Assembly (NCBI RefSeq): GCF_903819335.1
Contig: NZ_CAIJDE010000034.1
Location: 310,001 to 374,000, forward strand
Length of the DNA: 64,000 nucleotides
DNA from: Flavobacterium panici
Lineage (GTDB): Bacteria; Bacteroidota; Bacteroidia; Flavobacteriales; Flavobacteriaceae
Direction of reading: 5' to 3'
Each line of letters begins with the position of its first letter. The first letter of the stretch is position 1. The notes beneath the pieces are model-generated. The model was not told the origin of the DNA, did no database searches, and saw only the letters and a list, made by a program, of their open reading frames with translations. Below, one piece after another: positions 50,672-58,876 of the stretch. The translations under genes were made by a program, and so were the position numbers.

Positions 50672-50679
50672 CAAAGGTA
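50672..50679 (-). promoter_or_regulatory. -7 box TACCTTTG of the His/Cys-rich gene
   Basis: Minus-strand TACCTTTG ends 6 bases before the ATG at 50665, giving a very short or absent 5' leader, like the XRE gene at 16006. No clear -33 TTG. Confidence 0.35.
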
Positions 50680-50879
50680 TAAAAGATCAAATTCATTTTT
50701 TGAATTCTAATGCAGATTCTTTGAAAAAAGTTCAGCAAACACAAATATTCGTCATCAAAAACAGAATAATTGCTTTCTAATCGCTACCTGAACTATCATT
50801 ATATTATATTTGTAAGTGAAATAAATCGATTCAATTAAGCGTTTATTTTACAGAACCTCTTTTAAACTCAAAAAATTAT

Positions 50880-51587
50880 ATGCGATTTCTATTTAGCTGT
50901 TTGTTTTTAGTTTCATTTTTTAATGCTTTTTCGCAAGAAGATGTCAAAGCAGAAATAAAACCTATAGTTAAAATAGATTCTTTGTACAGAGAAGATCAGT
51001 TTTATTTTTCTGTAACCTATAATATGTTTACAGATATTCCTCAAAAATTCAAACAGAACAAATTTTCCCTTGGACTTTCGGGCGGATTTTTGCGCGACAT
51101 GCCAATCAATAAAACCAGAACAGTTTCTATTGCAGCTGGTTTAGGATTGAGTTATCAAAATTACTATCAAAATTTTGGTATTTCAAAAGATGGAAACGGA
51201 GCCGTAGTTTATAATGTTGTAGATGCCGGAGAAATTTCTTCAAATCGATACAGACAATATTCTGTAGAACTTCCAATAGAATTTAGATGGCGTAATTCGA
51301 CCTATGAAAGCACAAAATTCTGGAGAATTTATGGCGGAGTAAAATTAAGTTATATCTTTTCTAGTACTTCTATTTTAGACGATGGGGAAAATACATATCG
51401 TATAAATAATAATGATGCCATTAATAAATTCCAATACGGGCCTTATATTTCTGCGGGTTACAATACCTGGAATGTTTATTTGTATTATGGTTTGAGTCCG
51501 CTGTTTAAAGATGGTGTTACCACATTAACCGGAGAAAAAGTAACCATGAAAACGCTCAACGCAGGATTGATATTCTACATTTTATAA
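50880..51587 (+). CDS. PorT-like outer-membrane beta-barrel protein
   Basis: A 235-residue protein with a signal peptide (residues 1-18, ending FNAFSQ). The mature part has alternating strands (FYFSVTYNMF, FSLGLSGGFLRDMPIN, SVELPIEFRWRN, GPYISAGYNTWNVYLYYGL) in the style of the PorT family. True PorT takes part in type IX secretion and gliding; several paralogues exist, so I do not assign the name. It ends at 51587, overlapping the convergent membrane protein gene by 6 bases. Confidence 0.65.
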   Translation: MRFLFSCLFLVSFFNAFSQEDVKAEIKPIVKIDSLYREDQFYFSVTYNMFTDIPQKFKQNKFSLGLSGGFLRDMPINKTRTVSIAAGLGLSYQNYYQNFGISKDGNGAVVYNVVDAGEISSNRYRQYSVELPIEFRWRNSTYESTKFWRIYGGVKLSYIFSSTSILDDGENTYRINNNDAINKFQYGPYISAGYNTWNVYLYYGLSPLFKDGVTTLTGEKVTMKTLNAGLIFYIL

Positions 51588-52187
51588 CCACAAATACAAA
51601 AATAATACCTGAGGCAAAACACCAATTAACAAACCAATTGATATTTCTTTTGGTGTATGAGAATTCATTTCTAATCGGGACGAAGCCACAATTCCAGACA
51701 ATAAAATTAACAACGCGCCCCAATACGGATTGTGCATTTGTAAATGAATATTTAATCCAATTGCAAAGATTGTAAACCCTGTAATAGCGGTCATGTGCAG
51801 ACTTGCTTTAATTTTAAAAAGCGAGCATACCAAGGCTAATATTGTACTAAATAGCGCACCCAGAAAAAAGAAATGCAATTCAGGATAACGGGTAATTACA
51901 ATACTTCTTTTTACTAATAAAATATATAAAAAGCATTGTAAAATAAGCGGAATGCGACGCTGGGAGTTTTCCGGAAGCATCATCGATTTTACATGTCCGG
52001 TTGAGCGTAACAGCATGAAAAACAGAATGGGAACAATAATGGTAATAACCAAAATTTGAAACAGAACAAAGTATTTTTCCTGCGTTGTAAAAATATCATC
52101 CTTACAATAAAGGTATAATAATGTAGCGTACATCGATATAAAAATCGGATGGAGTATATAGGAGAATAATGGAAGTATTTTTTTCAA
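51582..52187 (-). CDS. Integral membrane protein, PAP2-like
   Basis: A 201-residue protein with about five membrane helices. A weak PAP2-phosphatase pattern is visible: KASLHMTAITGFTIF (second block) and RLEMNSHTPKEISIGLLIG (third block with Arg and His). The first block is less clear, so the catalytic function is uncertain. PAP2 enzymes act on phospholipid head groups. It is convergent with the PorT-like gene and flanked downstream (plus side) by a repeat cluster. Confidence 0.6.
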   Translation of the reverse strand: MKKILPLFSYILHPIFISMYATLLYLYCKDDIFTTQEKYFVLFQILVITIIVPILFFMLLRSTGHVKSMMLPENSQRRIPLILQCFLYILLVKRSIVITRYPELHFFFLGALFSTILALVCSLFKIKASLHMTAITGFTIFAIGLNIHLQMHNPYWGALLILLSGIVASSRLEMNSHTPKEISIGLLIGVLPQVLFLYLWL

Positions 52188-52279
52188 AACGTATTATTTT
52201 GTGGTATTGAACAAATATAAGGAATTAATGTTTTTTGCAATTAACTGCGTAAATTTTCACAAATTATTAGCATTTTTCT

Positions 52280-52530
52280 TTGCCACGAATATTTATTTTT
52301 TTTGCCACGAATTACACTAATTTCCACGAATTATTTTATTTGCTGGATGCTTAAAATATTAGCCACAGATTAAAAAGATTCTCACAGATTAGAAATCCTT
52401 TAAATCCTTTTAATCTGTGGCAAAAAATTAAAGAATAATTCGTGGAAATTAGTGCAATTCGTGGCAAACCCATTTTCACATTTCAAAATAAATTAAGAAA
52501 TATTAGTGTAATTCGTGGCAAACCTTTTTT
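52280..52530. repeat. GCCACGAATT / GCCACAGATT repeat cluster (copy 2)
   Basis: Nested inverted repeats: TTTGCCACGAATTACACTAA at 52309 and its inverse ATTAGTGCAATTCGTGGCAAA at 52449-52469; inside, GCCACAGATTAAAAAG (52361-) and CTTTTAATCTGTGGC (-52420). A further TTAGTGTAATTCGTGGCAAA ends the block. It is the same family as 45220-45567 and lies just before the murF-alr gene. Confidence 0.8.
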
Positions 52531-52556
52531 TAAATTTGACAAAAAGAAATTACTAA

Positions 52557-55025
52557 ATGAGCATAAATTTAAAAAGCCTAATCCCAGTTTTTAACGCCGA
52601 ATGGATAGGTTCAGATTCTGATATTTTTGTAGATCATATTTCGATCGACAGCCGTTCATTACAAAACGGGTCTAAAACATTGTTTATTGCCCTTTCTGGG
52701 GTCAATAATGATGCTCATTTGTATATTTCAGAATTGATTGAAAAAGGTGTTCAGAATTTTGTCGTTCAGGATATTCCCGAAAATGTAAAAGGAAAAGCTA
52801 ATTTTTTCCTCGTAAAAAACACACTCAAAGCACTTCAGGAATTGGCAGGATATTATCGTGATTTATTCGATTTCCCTATAATTGGTTTAACCGGAAGCAA
52901 CGGAAAAACCATCGTAAAAGAATGGCTTAATTTCCTTTTAAGTCCCGATTATAATATTATCCGAAGCCCAAAAAGTTACAACTCGCAAGTTGGCGTTCCG
53001 CTTTCTGTTATTGCCATAAATGAGAAACATAATTTAGGAATTTTCGAAGCTGGAATTTCAACGGTTAATGAAATGATTAATCTCGAAAAAATCATCAAAC
53101 CTAATATTGGCGTTTTAACCAGTATAGGTTCTGCGCACGATGAAGGTTTCGAAAATCTGACACAAAAAATCAAAGAAAAATTACTGCTTTTCAAAAAGTC
53201 GGCCGTAATAATCTATCAAAAAAATGAATTGGTAGATCAATGTCTTTTAGATTTTTCGGCGGAATTTCCACTTCAAAACAGAACGTTATTTTCATGGAGT
53301 TTTACAGACGCTTCTGCCGATGTTTTTATTCTGATGAAAGAAACTAAAAATGATTCGACAGTAATTAAATATCAATATAAAGACGAGGTTTTCAATTTAG
53401 AAATTCCGTTTAGTGATTCGGCTTCTATCGAAAATACCATTTCCTGTTTATTGGTTTTACTGCGTTTTAACTATGATTTTGAAGTTATTCAAAATCGTGT
53501 AAAATTGCTTTATCCGGTTGAAATGCGTCTTGAAGTTAAAAACGGAATCCACAATTGCAGTTTAATTGATGATAGTTACAGTTCCGATTTTCAGTCGCTG
53601 AAAATTGCATTGGATTTTTTAGAAAGCCAGAAAAAAAATGCTTCAAAAGCTGTTATTTTATCTGATATTTTTCAAAGCGGATTTTCAAACGAAGAACTTT
53701 ATTCTAAAGTTGCCCAGTTAATTTCTGATAATAAAATCAACCGAGTTATCGGAATTGGAACCACGATTTTATCTTTTGCAGATAAATTCCCAAACAGCAC
53801 GATGTTTCAAAATACGGCAGCATTTATTGCCGAAATTGAAAACTTGAATTTCAATAATGAAACCATTTTAATAAAAGGGGCAAGATCATTTCAGTTTGAA
53901 GAAATCGTTTCGCTGCTGGAGGAAAAAACGCATGAAACGGTTCTCGAAATTAATCTTGATGCCATAAATCATAATTTAAATTACTTCAAATCAAAACTTG
54001 CCGACGATGTAAAAATTATGGTTATGGTAAAAGCTTTTGGTTACGGAAACGGCGGACTTGAAATTGCAAAATTACTTGAACATAATAAAGTAAATTATTT
54101 AGGTGTGGCTTTCGCCGATGAAGGAATTTCGCTGAAAAACGGCGGAATCAAACTGCCAATTATGGTTTTAAATCCAGAATCGACCAGTTTTCCGTCGATA
54201 ATTCAGTATAAATTAGAACCTGAAATTTACAGCATAAAAGGATTAAACGCCTTCTTGAAAATTGCCAGAGAAAAGAATTTAAAAGATTTTCCAATTCACA
54301 TTAAAGTCGATACAGGAATGCATCGTTTGGGTTTTGAAGATAATACAATCGATGAGTTAATTGCGACTTTAAAAGGAAATTCAACCGTTCGTGTTCAAAG
54401 TATTTTATCGCATTTGGCAACAAGTGACGATATGAACCATTATGATTTTGTCATTCAACAGATTAATTTATTTGAGAAATTATCTTCAAAATTAATGACA
54501 GAATTAAACATAAACCCAATTCGTCATATTTTAAACACATCCGGAATTAGCAATTTCCCAGATGCACAATATAATATGGTTCGTTTAGGAATTGGTTTAT
54601 ATGGTGTTTCTAATGATCCATCAGAACAGAAATATCTGGAAAATGTGGGAACTTTAAAATCGATCATCTCACAAGTTCGTACGATTCCAACTGGCGACAG
54701 CGTAGGGTACGGACGTCGTTTTATGGCCGAAAAAGAAACCAAAATTGCCACAATTCCAATTGGTTATGCAGATGGAATTTCGAGATTATGGGGCAATCAG
54801 GTTGGTTTTGTAACCATTAAAAATCAAAAAGCCTATATCGTAGGAAGCGTTTGTATGGATATGTTAATGGTTGATGTAAGTCATATCGATTGTAAAGAAG
54901 GCGATTCGGTAATTATTTTCGGCGAAAGCCCAACCGTTATCGAAATGGCCGAAGCTTTAAAAACCATTCCGTATGAGATTATGACAAGTATTTCGCAGCG
55001 TGTGAAACGAGTATTTTTTAGATAG
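52557..55025 (+). CDS. murF-alr: Bifunctional MurF ligase / alanine racemase
   Basis: An 822-residue fusion. The N-terminal part (about 1-455) is the MurF UDP-MurNAc-tripeptide:D-Ala-D-Ala ligase, with ATP loop GLTGSNGKTIVKEWL near 110 and LEAGIST-like FEAGISTVNEM near 165. The C-terminal part (about 460-822) is a PLP alanine racemase: VMVKAFGYGNGG holds the PLP Lys near residue 492 and GIGLYGVSN/VGYGRRFMAEKETKIATIPIGYADG supply the second catalytic Tyr region. The fusion couples D-Ala supply to use and is common in Bacteroidota. It acts in cytoplasmic cell-wall precursor synthesis. Confidence 0.95.
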   Translation: MSINLKSLIPVFNAEWIGSDSDIFVDHISIDSRSLQNGSKTLFIALSGVNNDAHLYISELIEKGVQNFVVQDIPENVKGKANFFLVKNTLKALQELAGYYRDLFDFPIIGLTGSNGKTIVKEWLNFLLSPDYNIIRSPKSYNSQVGVPLSVIAINEKHNLGIFEAGISTVNEMINLEKIIKPNIGVLTSIGSAHDEGFENLTQKIKEKLLLFKKSAVIIYQKNELVDQCLLDFSAEFPLQNRTLFSWSFTDASADVFILMKETKNDSTVIKYQYKDEVFNLEIPFSDSASIENTISCLLVLLRFNYDFEVIQNRVKLLYPVEMRLEVKNGIHNCSLIDDSYSSDFQSLKIALDFLESQKKNASKAVILSDIFQSGFSNEELYSKVAQLISDNKINRVIGIGTTILSFADKFPNSTMFQNTAAFIAEIENLNFNNETILIKGARSFQFEEIVSLLEEKTHETVLEINLDAINHNLNYFKSKLADDVKIMVMVKAFGYGNGGLEIAKLLEHNKVNYLGVAFADEGISLKNGGIKLPIMVLNPESTSFPSIIQYKLEPEIYSIKGLNAFLKIAREKNLKDFPIHIKVDTGMHRLGFEDNTIDELIATLKGNSTVRVQSILSHLATSDDMNHYDFVIQQINLFEKLSSKLMTELNINPIRHILNTSGISNFPDAQYNMVRLGIGLYGVSNDPSEQKYLENVGTLKSIISQVRTIPTGDSVGYGRRFMAEKETKIATIPIGYADGISRLWGNQVGFVTIKNQKAYIVGSVCMDMLMVDVSHIDCKEGDSVIIFGESPTVIEMAEALKTIPYEIMTSISQRVKRVFFR

Positions 55026-55093
55026 ATTTTGGAAACTCTAAAGAAAATTACGTATTTTCGGTATAATTAATTTATAAACTAAAAGAAATAATT

Positions 55094-55477
55094 ATGAGTG
55101 TATTTTCAGAATTTAAGGAATTTGCAATGAAAGGCAACGTAGTCGATTTGGCTGTCGGTGTGATTATTGGAGCAGCTTTTGGTAAAATTGTAAGCTCATT
55201 AATTGAAAATGTAATAACACCATTGATATTGAAACCGGCATTAGACGCGGCCCATTTATCAACTATCGAAGAACTGACGGCTTTTGGAGGTGTCAAATAT
55301 GGTTTGTTTCTATCGGCAGTAATTAACTTTATAATCGTTGCTTTTGTTTTATTCTTAATCATTAAAGGAATAAACAATCTTAAAAAGAAAGAAGATCCTG
55401 CTCCCGCTGCACCAGCCGGACCGACTCAGGAAGAACTGCTTACTCAAATTAGAGATCTTTTGAAAAATAAACAATAA
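55094..55477 (+). CDS. mscL: Large-conductance mechanosensitive channel
   Basis: A 127-residue MscL: EFKEFAMKGNVVDLAVGVIIGAAFGKIVSSLI (residues 6-37) is the N-terminal helix and pore-lining TM1, followed by the periplasmic loop and TM2 (AVINFIIVAFVLFLIIKGIN). The C-terminal helix is short and Pro/Ala-rich. It opens under membrane tension and releases solutes on hypo-osmotic shock. A terminator follows within 60 bases. Confidence 0.96.
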   Translation: MSVFSEFKEFAMKGNVVDLAVGVIIGAAFGKIVSSLIENVITPLILKPALDAAHLSTIEELTAFGGVKYGLFLSAVINFIIVAFVLFLIIKGINNLKKKEDPAPAAPAGPTQEELLTQIRDLLKNKQ

Positions 55478-55507
55478 TACAATATACCGCTACACTAAGT
55501 CTAACTT

Positions 55508-55536
55508 AACCGCTTCTTGATTGGAGCGGTTTTTTT
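55508..55536 (+). terminator. Terminator after mscL
   Basis: Imperfect stem AACCGCTT / GGAGCGGTT with a 7-base loop and seven T. Confidence 0.75.
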
Positions 55537-55562
55537 AATCTAATACTAAAGATTGTAAGAAT

Positions 55563-56174
55563 ATGAAAATACAGGTTTTAAATGACCGAGTTCAGAAGCT
55601 TTTTAGGAGCGGTTCATATTCTATGGATATAACTAAACAAATTGAAGCAGAGCTTAAAACGTTAAAGAAAGAAAAGGCAGTTGCTATTTCAGATCTGTTG
55701 CTGTTTAATTTGAGCAATAAAGATTTAAAAGGAGTGAACGCTATGCTGGGTTTTTTGATGGCTGTTTATGATTTTGAAGGAGAAGAAGAGCAGATAATAA
55801 GTCTTACCCTGATTGAAATACTGGCAAAACTTACACCATTGTATCGTAAATCAGGTAATCTGGAGATAGAAACTTTGTATTATTTGATTTTTGATATTAT
55901 TTTTCAGAATACGGGTCTGATAGAAGAATTAGATCTGAAAGCAAAAGAGGCTCTGATCTGCGAAATTATTGAAATATCAAAATTGAAATATTCAGAAGAC
56001 AAAAGTAAGGATAGTGATTTACTAATGGCGCTTCAAAAAATTATAGATATCGGATTTTATTTTGGAGATCAGAAAGGAAAAGAAATGTTAGAAAGTAGCT
56101 TTTTGAATCATTTCGATGAATTTGTTGCAGGTTGTGCAAAAGATGAATTGGAGACAAATTGGTCTGATAGTTAA
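55563..56174 (+). CDS. Hypothetical helical protein, 203 aa
   Basis: I do not recognise this protein. It is soluble, acidic and almost wholly alpha-helical in look (KQIEAELKTLKKEKAVAIS, LMALQKIIDIGFYFGDQKGKEM), without signal peptide, membrane helix or catalytic motif. It has a single Cys pair far apart (near residues 128 and 190). The start follows a terminator and a 26-base gap, so it has its own promoter, and its stop is 142 bases before asd. A helical repeat or scaffold fold is possible. Confidence 0.6.
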   Translation: MKIQVLNDRVQKLFRSGSYSMDITKQIEAELKTLKKEKAVAISDLLLFNLSNKDLKGVNAMLGFLMAVYDFEGEEEQIISLTLIEILAKLTPLYRKSGNLEIETLYYLIFDIIFQNTGLIEELDLKAKEALICEIIEISKLKYSEDKSKDSDLLMALQKIIDIGFYFGDQKGKEMLESSFLNHFDEFVAGCAKDELETNWSDS

Positions 56175-56316
56175 AATTATTTGGGATTCATGTAATTTTA
56201 CATATTGTTTAATTTATAACATTTTGTTATTTTTTGTGAAGCATGTTGTTTTCGTTTTTATTATAACTATTTTTGCAGAGTAAAATTAGATTAATAGCTA
56301 TTTAAAAATATAAATA

Positions 56317-57309
56317 ATGAGAATTGCAGTTGTAGGTGCTACCGGAATGGTTGGCGAAGTAATGCTTAAAGTTTTAGCAGAAAGAAATTTTCCTGTTACA
56401 GAATTAATTCCTGTTGCATCTGAAAGATCAGTAGGAAAAGAAATTGAATATAAAGGAACCAAATATAAAGTTGTTGGTTTACAGACCGCTGTAGATATGA
56501 AAGCTGATATTGCAGTTTTTTCTGCCGGAGGTGATACATCATTAGAATGGGCTCCAAAATTTGCTGCAGCCGGAACAACTGTTATTGATAACTCATCTGC
56601 ATGGAGAATGGACCCGACTAAGAAATTAGTAGTTCCGGAAATCAATGCATCTGTATTAACAAAAGAAGATAAAATTATTGCAAATCCAAACTGTTCTACT
56701 ATTCAAATGGTAATGACTTTGGCTCCTTTGCATAAAAAATACAACATTAAAAGAATCATCGTTTCTACTTACCAATCTATTACAGGAACTGGTGTAAAAG
56801 CGGTGAAACAATTAGAAAACGAGTACGCAGGAATTCAGGGTGAAATGGCTTACAAATATCCAATTCACAGAAATGCAATTCCTCACTGCGATAGTTTTGA
56901 AGATAACGGATACACTAAAGAAGAAATGAAATTAGTACGTGAAACTCAAAAAATTCTTGGTGATAACACTATCAGAGTTACAGCTACTGCAGTTCGTGTA
57001 CCGGTTGTGGGTGGACATAGCGAAGCAGTAAATGTTGAGTTTACAAATGATTTTGAAGTAAATGAAGTTCGTGAAATTCTACACAATACTGATGGAGTAG
57101 TGGTGCAGGATAATTTAGATACATTTACTTACCCAATGCCATTATATGCAGAAGGTAAAAATGATGTATTTGTTGGGAGAATCCGTCGTGATGAAAGCCA
57201 GCCAAACACATTAAACCTATGGATCGTTGCTGATAACTTAAGAAAAGGTGCTGCAACAAACACGATTCAAATTGCTGAATATTTAATCGCAGCAGGTTTG
57301 TATAACTAG
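56317..57309 (+). CDS. asd: Aspartate-semialdehyde dehydrogenase
   Basis: A 330-residue enzyme that reduces aspartyl phosphate to the semialdehyde in the lysine, threonine and methionine routes. Cofactor start RIAVVGATGMVGEVM (residues 2-16), active-site Cys126 in NPNCSTIQM, and the substrate block GHSEAVNVEF near 230. It uses NADPH. A terminator follows 25 bases after the stop, and the gene seems monocistronic. Confidence 0.95.
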   Translation: MRIAVVGATGMVGEVMLKVLAERNFPVTELIPVASERSVGKEIEYKGTKYKVVGLQTAVDMKADIAVFSAGGDTSLEWAPKFAAAGTTVIDNSSAWRMDPTKKLVVPEINASVLTKEDKIIANPNCSTIQMVMTLAPLHKKYNIKRIIVSTYQSITGTGVKAVKQLENEYAGIQGEMAYKYPIHRNAIPHCDSFEDNGYTKEEMKLVRETQKILGDNTIRVTATAVRVPVVGGHSEAVNVEFTNDFEVNEVREILHNTDGVVVQDNLDTFTYPMPLYAEGKNDVFVGRIRRDESQPNTLNLWIVADNLRKGAATNTIQIAEYLIAAGLYN

Positions 57310-57334
57310 AGATTAAAGAAAATTGTTATAAAGA

Positions 57335-57372
57335 AAAAGCCGTAATTGCAGCAATGTAATTACGGCTTTTTT
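57335..57372 (+). terminator. Terminator after asd
   Basis: 13-bp perfect stem (57335-57347 with 57358-57370, core AAAAGCCGTAATT) and trailing T. Confidence 0.9.
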
Positions 57373-57401
57373 GATGCCTTTTGTTTGTGTATAGAGAACA
57401 G

Positions 57402-57435
57402 AAACCCGACAGGTTTTTATAAACCTGTCAGGTTT
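57402..57435. repeat. CCCGACAGG hairpin repeat (copy 2)
   Basis: Arms AAACCCGACAGGTTT and AAACCTGTCAGGTTT with a TTAT loop. A related hairpin is at 33446-33478. It sits between two terminators, so it looks like a mobile insertion. Confidence 0.65.
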
Positions 57436-57451
57436 AAATCGTAACGATAAA

Positions 57452-57482
57452 AAAAGCGAGAACCAATTTGATTCTCGCTTTT
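57452..57482 (-). terminator. Terminator after the ferredoxin gene
   Basis: 11-bp perfect stem AAAAGCGAGAA (57452-57462) / TTCTCGCTTTT (57472-57482); on the minus strand an A-run complement gives the T tract. Confidence 0.85.
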
Positions 57483-57488
57483 GTATTT

Positions 57489-57806
57489 TTAATATTCAGG
57501 AGCCAGTTCTAATTCGAGTCCTTCTAATTCTTCAGTAATTGGGATCTGACAGCCTAAACGGCTATTAGATTTAACATAAAACGCTTCCGAAAGCATAGCC
57601 TCTTCTTCATCTCCCATTTCTGGTAACGCAACATCATTTAGAACATAACACTGGCAGGAAGCACACATGGCCATTCCTCCACAGGTTCCTTCAACAGGAA
57701 GTTCGTATGCCTTGCATAACTCCATTATATTCATTGCCATATCAGTCGGAGCCTGTAATTCGTGTATAACTCCTTCTCGATCTTTAATCTTTATTAATAC
57801 ATCCAT
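57489..57806 (-). CDS. 2Fe-2S ferredoxin, adrenodoxin type
   Basis: A 105-residue ferredoxin with the four cluster Cys: Cys42, Cys48, Cys51 in GTCGGMAMCASC and Cys86 in LGCQIP. The spacing C-x5-C-x2-C-x34-C is that of the adrenodoxin/Isc-type group, which passes single electrons to oxygenases or supports cluster assembly. It lies near the Fe-S genes NifU-like and Mrp but is separated by the 159-residue protein, so functional linkage is only suggestive. Confidence 0.92.
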   Translation of the reverse strand: MDVLIKIKDREGVIHELQAPTDMAMNIMELCKAYELPVEGTCGGMAMCASCQCYVLNDVALPEMGDEEEAMLSEAFYVKSNSRLGCQIPITEELEGLELELAPEY

Positions 57807-57864
57807 TTATTATTGGAATTTTATTGGTAGGATTTTATAACGTGAAAAAATCCTCGTATTTATA

Positions 57865-58344
57865 CTAACTCGTAGGTTTTGTGCTAAAAGCGTATTCTTT
57901 TCCGTTGCTTTCTTTAAGACGCATTTTTACGCCTAAAATAGTATCGCTTTTCTCAAGAATTGTAATAACAGCAACTACTGAATAATAATCTCTGTCAGAT
58001 TGAAAAATTAATGTGCCTTCGTAAGTAGAGTTTAAAACTCCTTGTTTGTCTGTCGTTGCAGAAACCTTTCTCGGATTAGAAAATTGCGCTGAACTGTAAG
58101 TAGCTTTGTTTGAAAATTTTCCTTTTCCATCAACAAAATCGTACAAGAAATCATAATTCCCAATACTTAAAGTTCCAGGTACATCAGCAGGGTTAATTGA
58201 AAATACAATTTTTCCTGAGTATGTAAAATCTGACCATTCTTCGGCTTCGCTTATCCAAGCTTTGTCAACAACAACTGTTTTATTTTGCGCATAAATGCCT
58301 GACGCAAAAAACACTAACAAAAATAGAGTGTAAAATTTCTTCAT
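57865..58344 (-). CDS. Hypothetical secreted protein, 159 aa
   Basis: I do not recognise this protein. A signal peptide (MKKFYTLFLLVFFASGIYAQ) is clear; the mature part (about 20-159) is beta-rich with DFTYSGKIVFSINP and TYEGTLIFQSDRDYYSVVAVI, and no catalytic motif is seen. It may be a small periplasmic or surface protein. It stands between the ferredoxin and the NifU-like gene, all on the minus strand, with 58-base and 217-base gaps. Confidence 0.6.
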   Translation of the reverse strand: MKKFYTLFLLVFFASGIYAQNKTVVVDKAWISEAEEWSDFTYSGKIVFSINPADVPGTLSIGNYDFLYDFVDGKGKFSNKATYSSAQFSNPRKVSATTDKQGVLNSTYEGTLIFQSDRDYYSVVAVITILEKSDTILGVKMRLKESNGKEYAFSTKPTS

Positions 58345-58561
58345 AAAATATAAGATTAAGGGTTATGTCACAAATTTAAGTTAAAAATGTAACAAATAGT
58401 TAACTAAAACTCTTAAATCTTTATATTGTTTTTTATGAAATCCTCAAAAAACCACAATAATCGAGCTGGTTTATTGAATTTTTATAAATCTTTCCACTTA
58501 AAGGCCTATTATTCTTGTTAATTCAACAAATCAAAAACAACAGGAAAAATATCGTTTTTTG

Positions 58562-58801
58562 TTACATGATATTTACCACAGTTTCAATTTGCGGTGCATA
58601 TTTTTTTATAGTAGTTTCTACTCCGGCTTTAAGTGTCATCTGGTTTACGCTGCAGCTTATGCATGCGCCTTCCAGACGAACTTTTACATGTTTATCGTCA
58701 TCTATAGAAATTAGCGAAATATCTCCGCCGTCAGACTTTAAGAATGGCCTGATTTCGTCTAAGGCCAATAAAACATTATTTGTTAATTCTTCTGTTGTCA
58801 T
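58562..58801 (-). CDS. NifU-like Fe-S scaffold (C-terminal type)
   Basis: A 79-residue NifU C-domain protein with the cluster-binding pair Cys47-x-x-Cys50 in GACISCSVNQMTLKAGVE, preceded by LDEIRPFLKSDGGDISLI. Such proteins hold a transient 4Fe-4S cluster for transfer. It lies 75 bases after mrp, so the two are probably an operon for Fe-S cluster delivery. Confidence 0.92.
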   Translation of the reverse strand: MTTEELTNNVLLALDEIRPFLKSDGGDISLISIDDDKHVKVRLEGACISCSVNQMTLKAGVETTIKKYAPQIETVVNIM

Positions 58802-58830
58802 AATTAATGTGTCAATTGTGAAAATGTGCC

Positions 58831-58850
58831 AATTAGATAATTATCTAATT
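58831..58850. repeat. AATTAGATAATTATCTAATT palindrome
   Basis: A 20-base perfect palindrome in the 75-base gap between mrp and the NifU-like gene; related words (TCATTATCTAATTATTTAAT) follow to 58880. It might be a small mRNA hairpin or a repeat fragment. Confidence 0.55.
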
Positions 58851-58876
58851 GCCGTATTATCTCATTATCTAATTAT

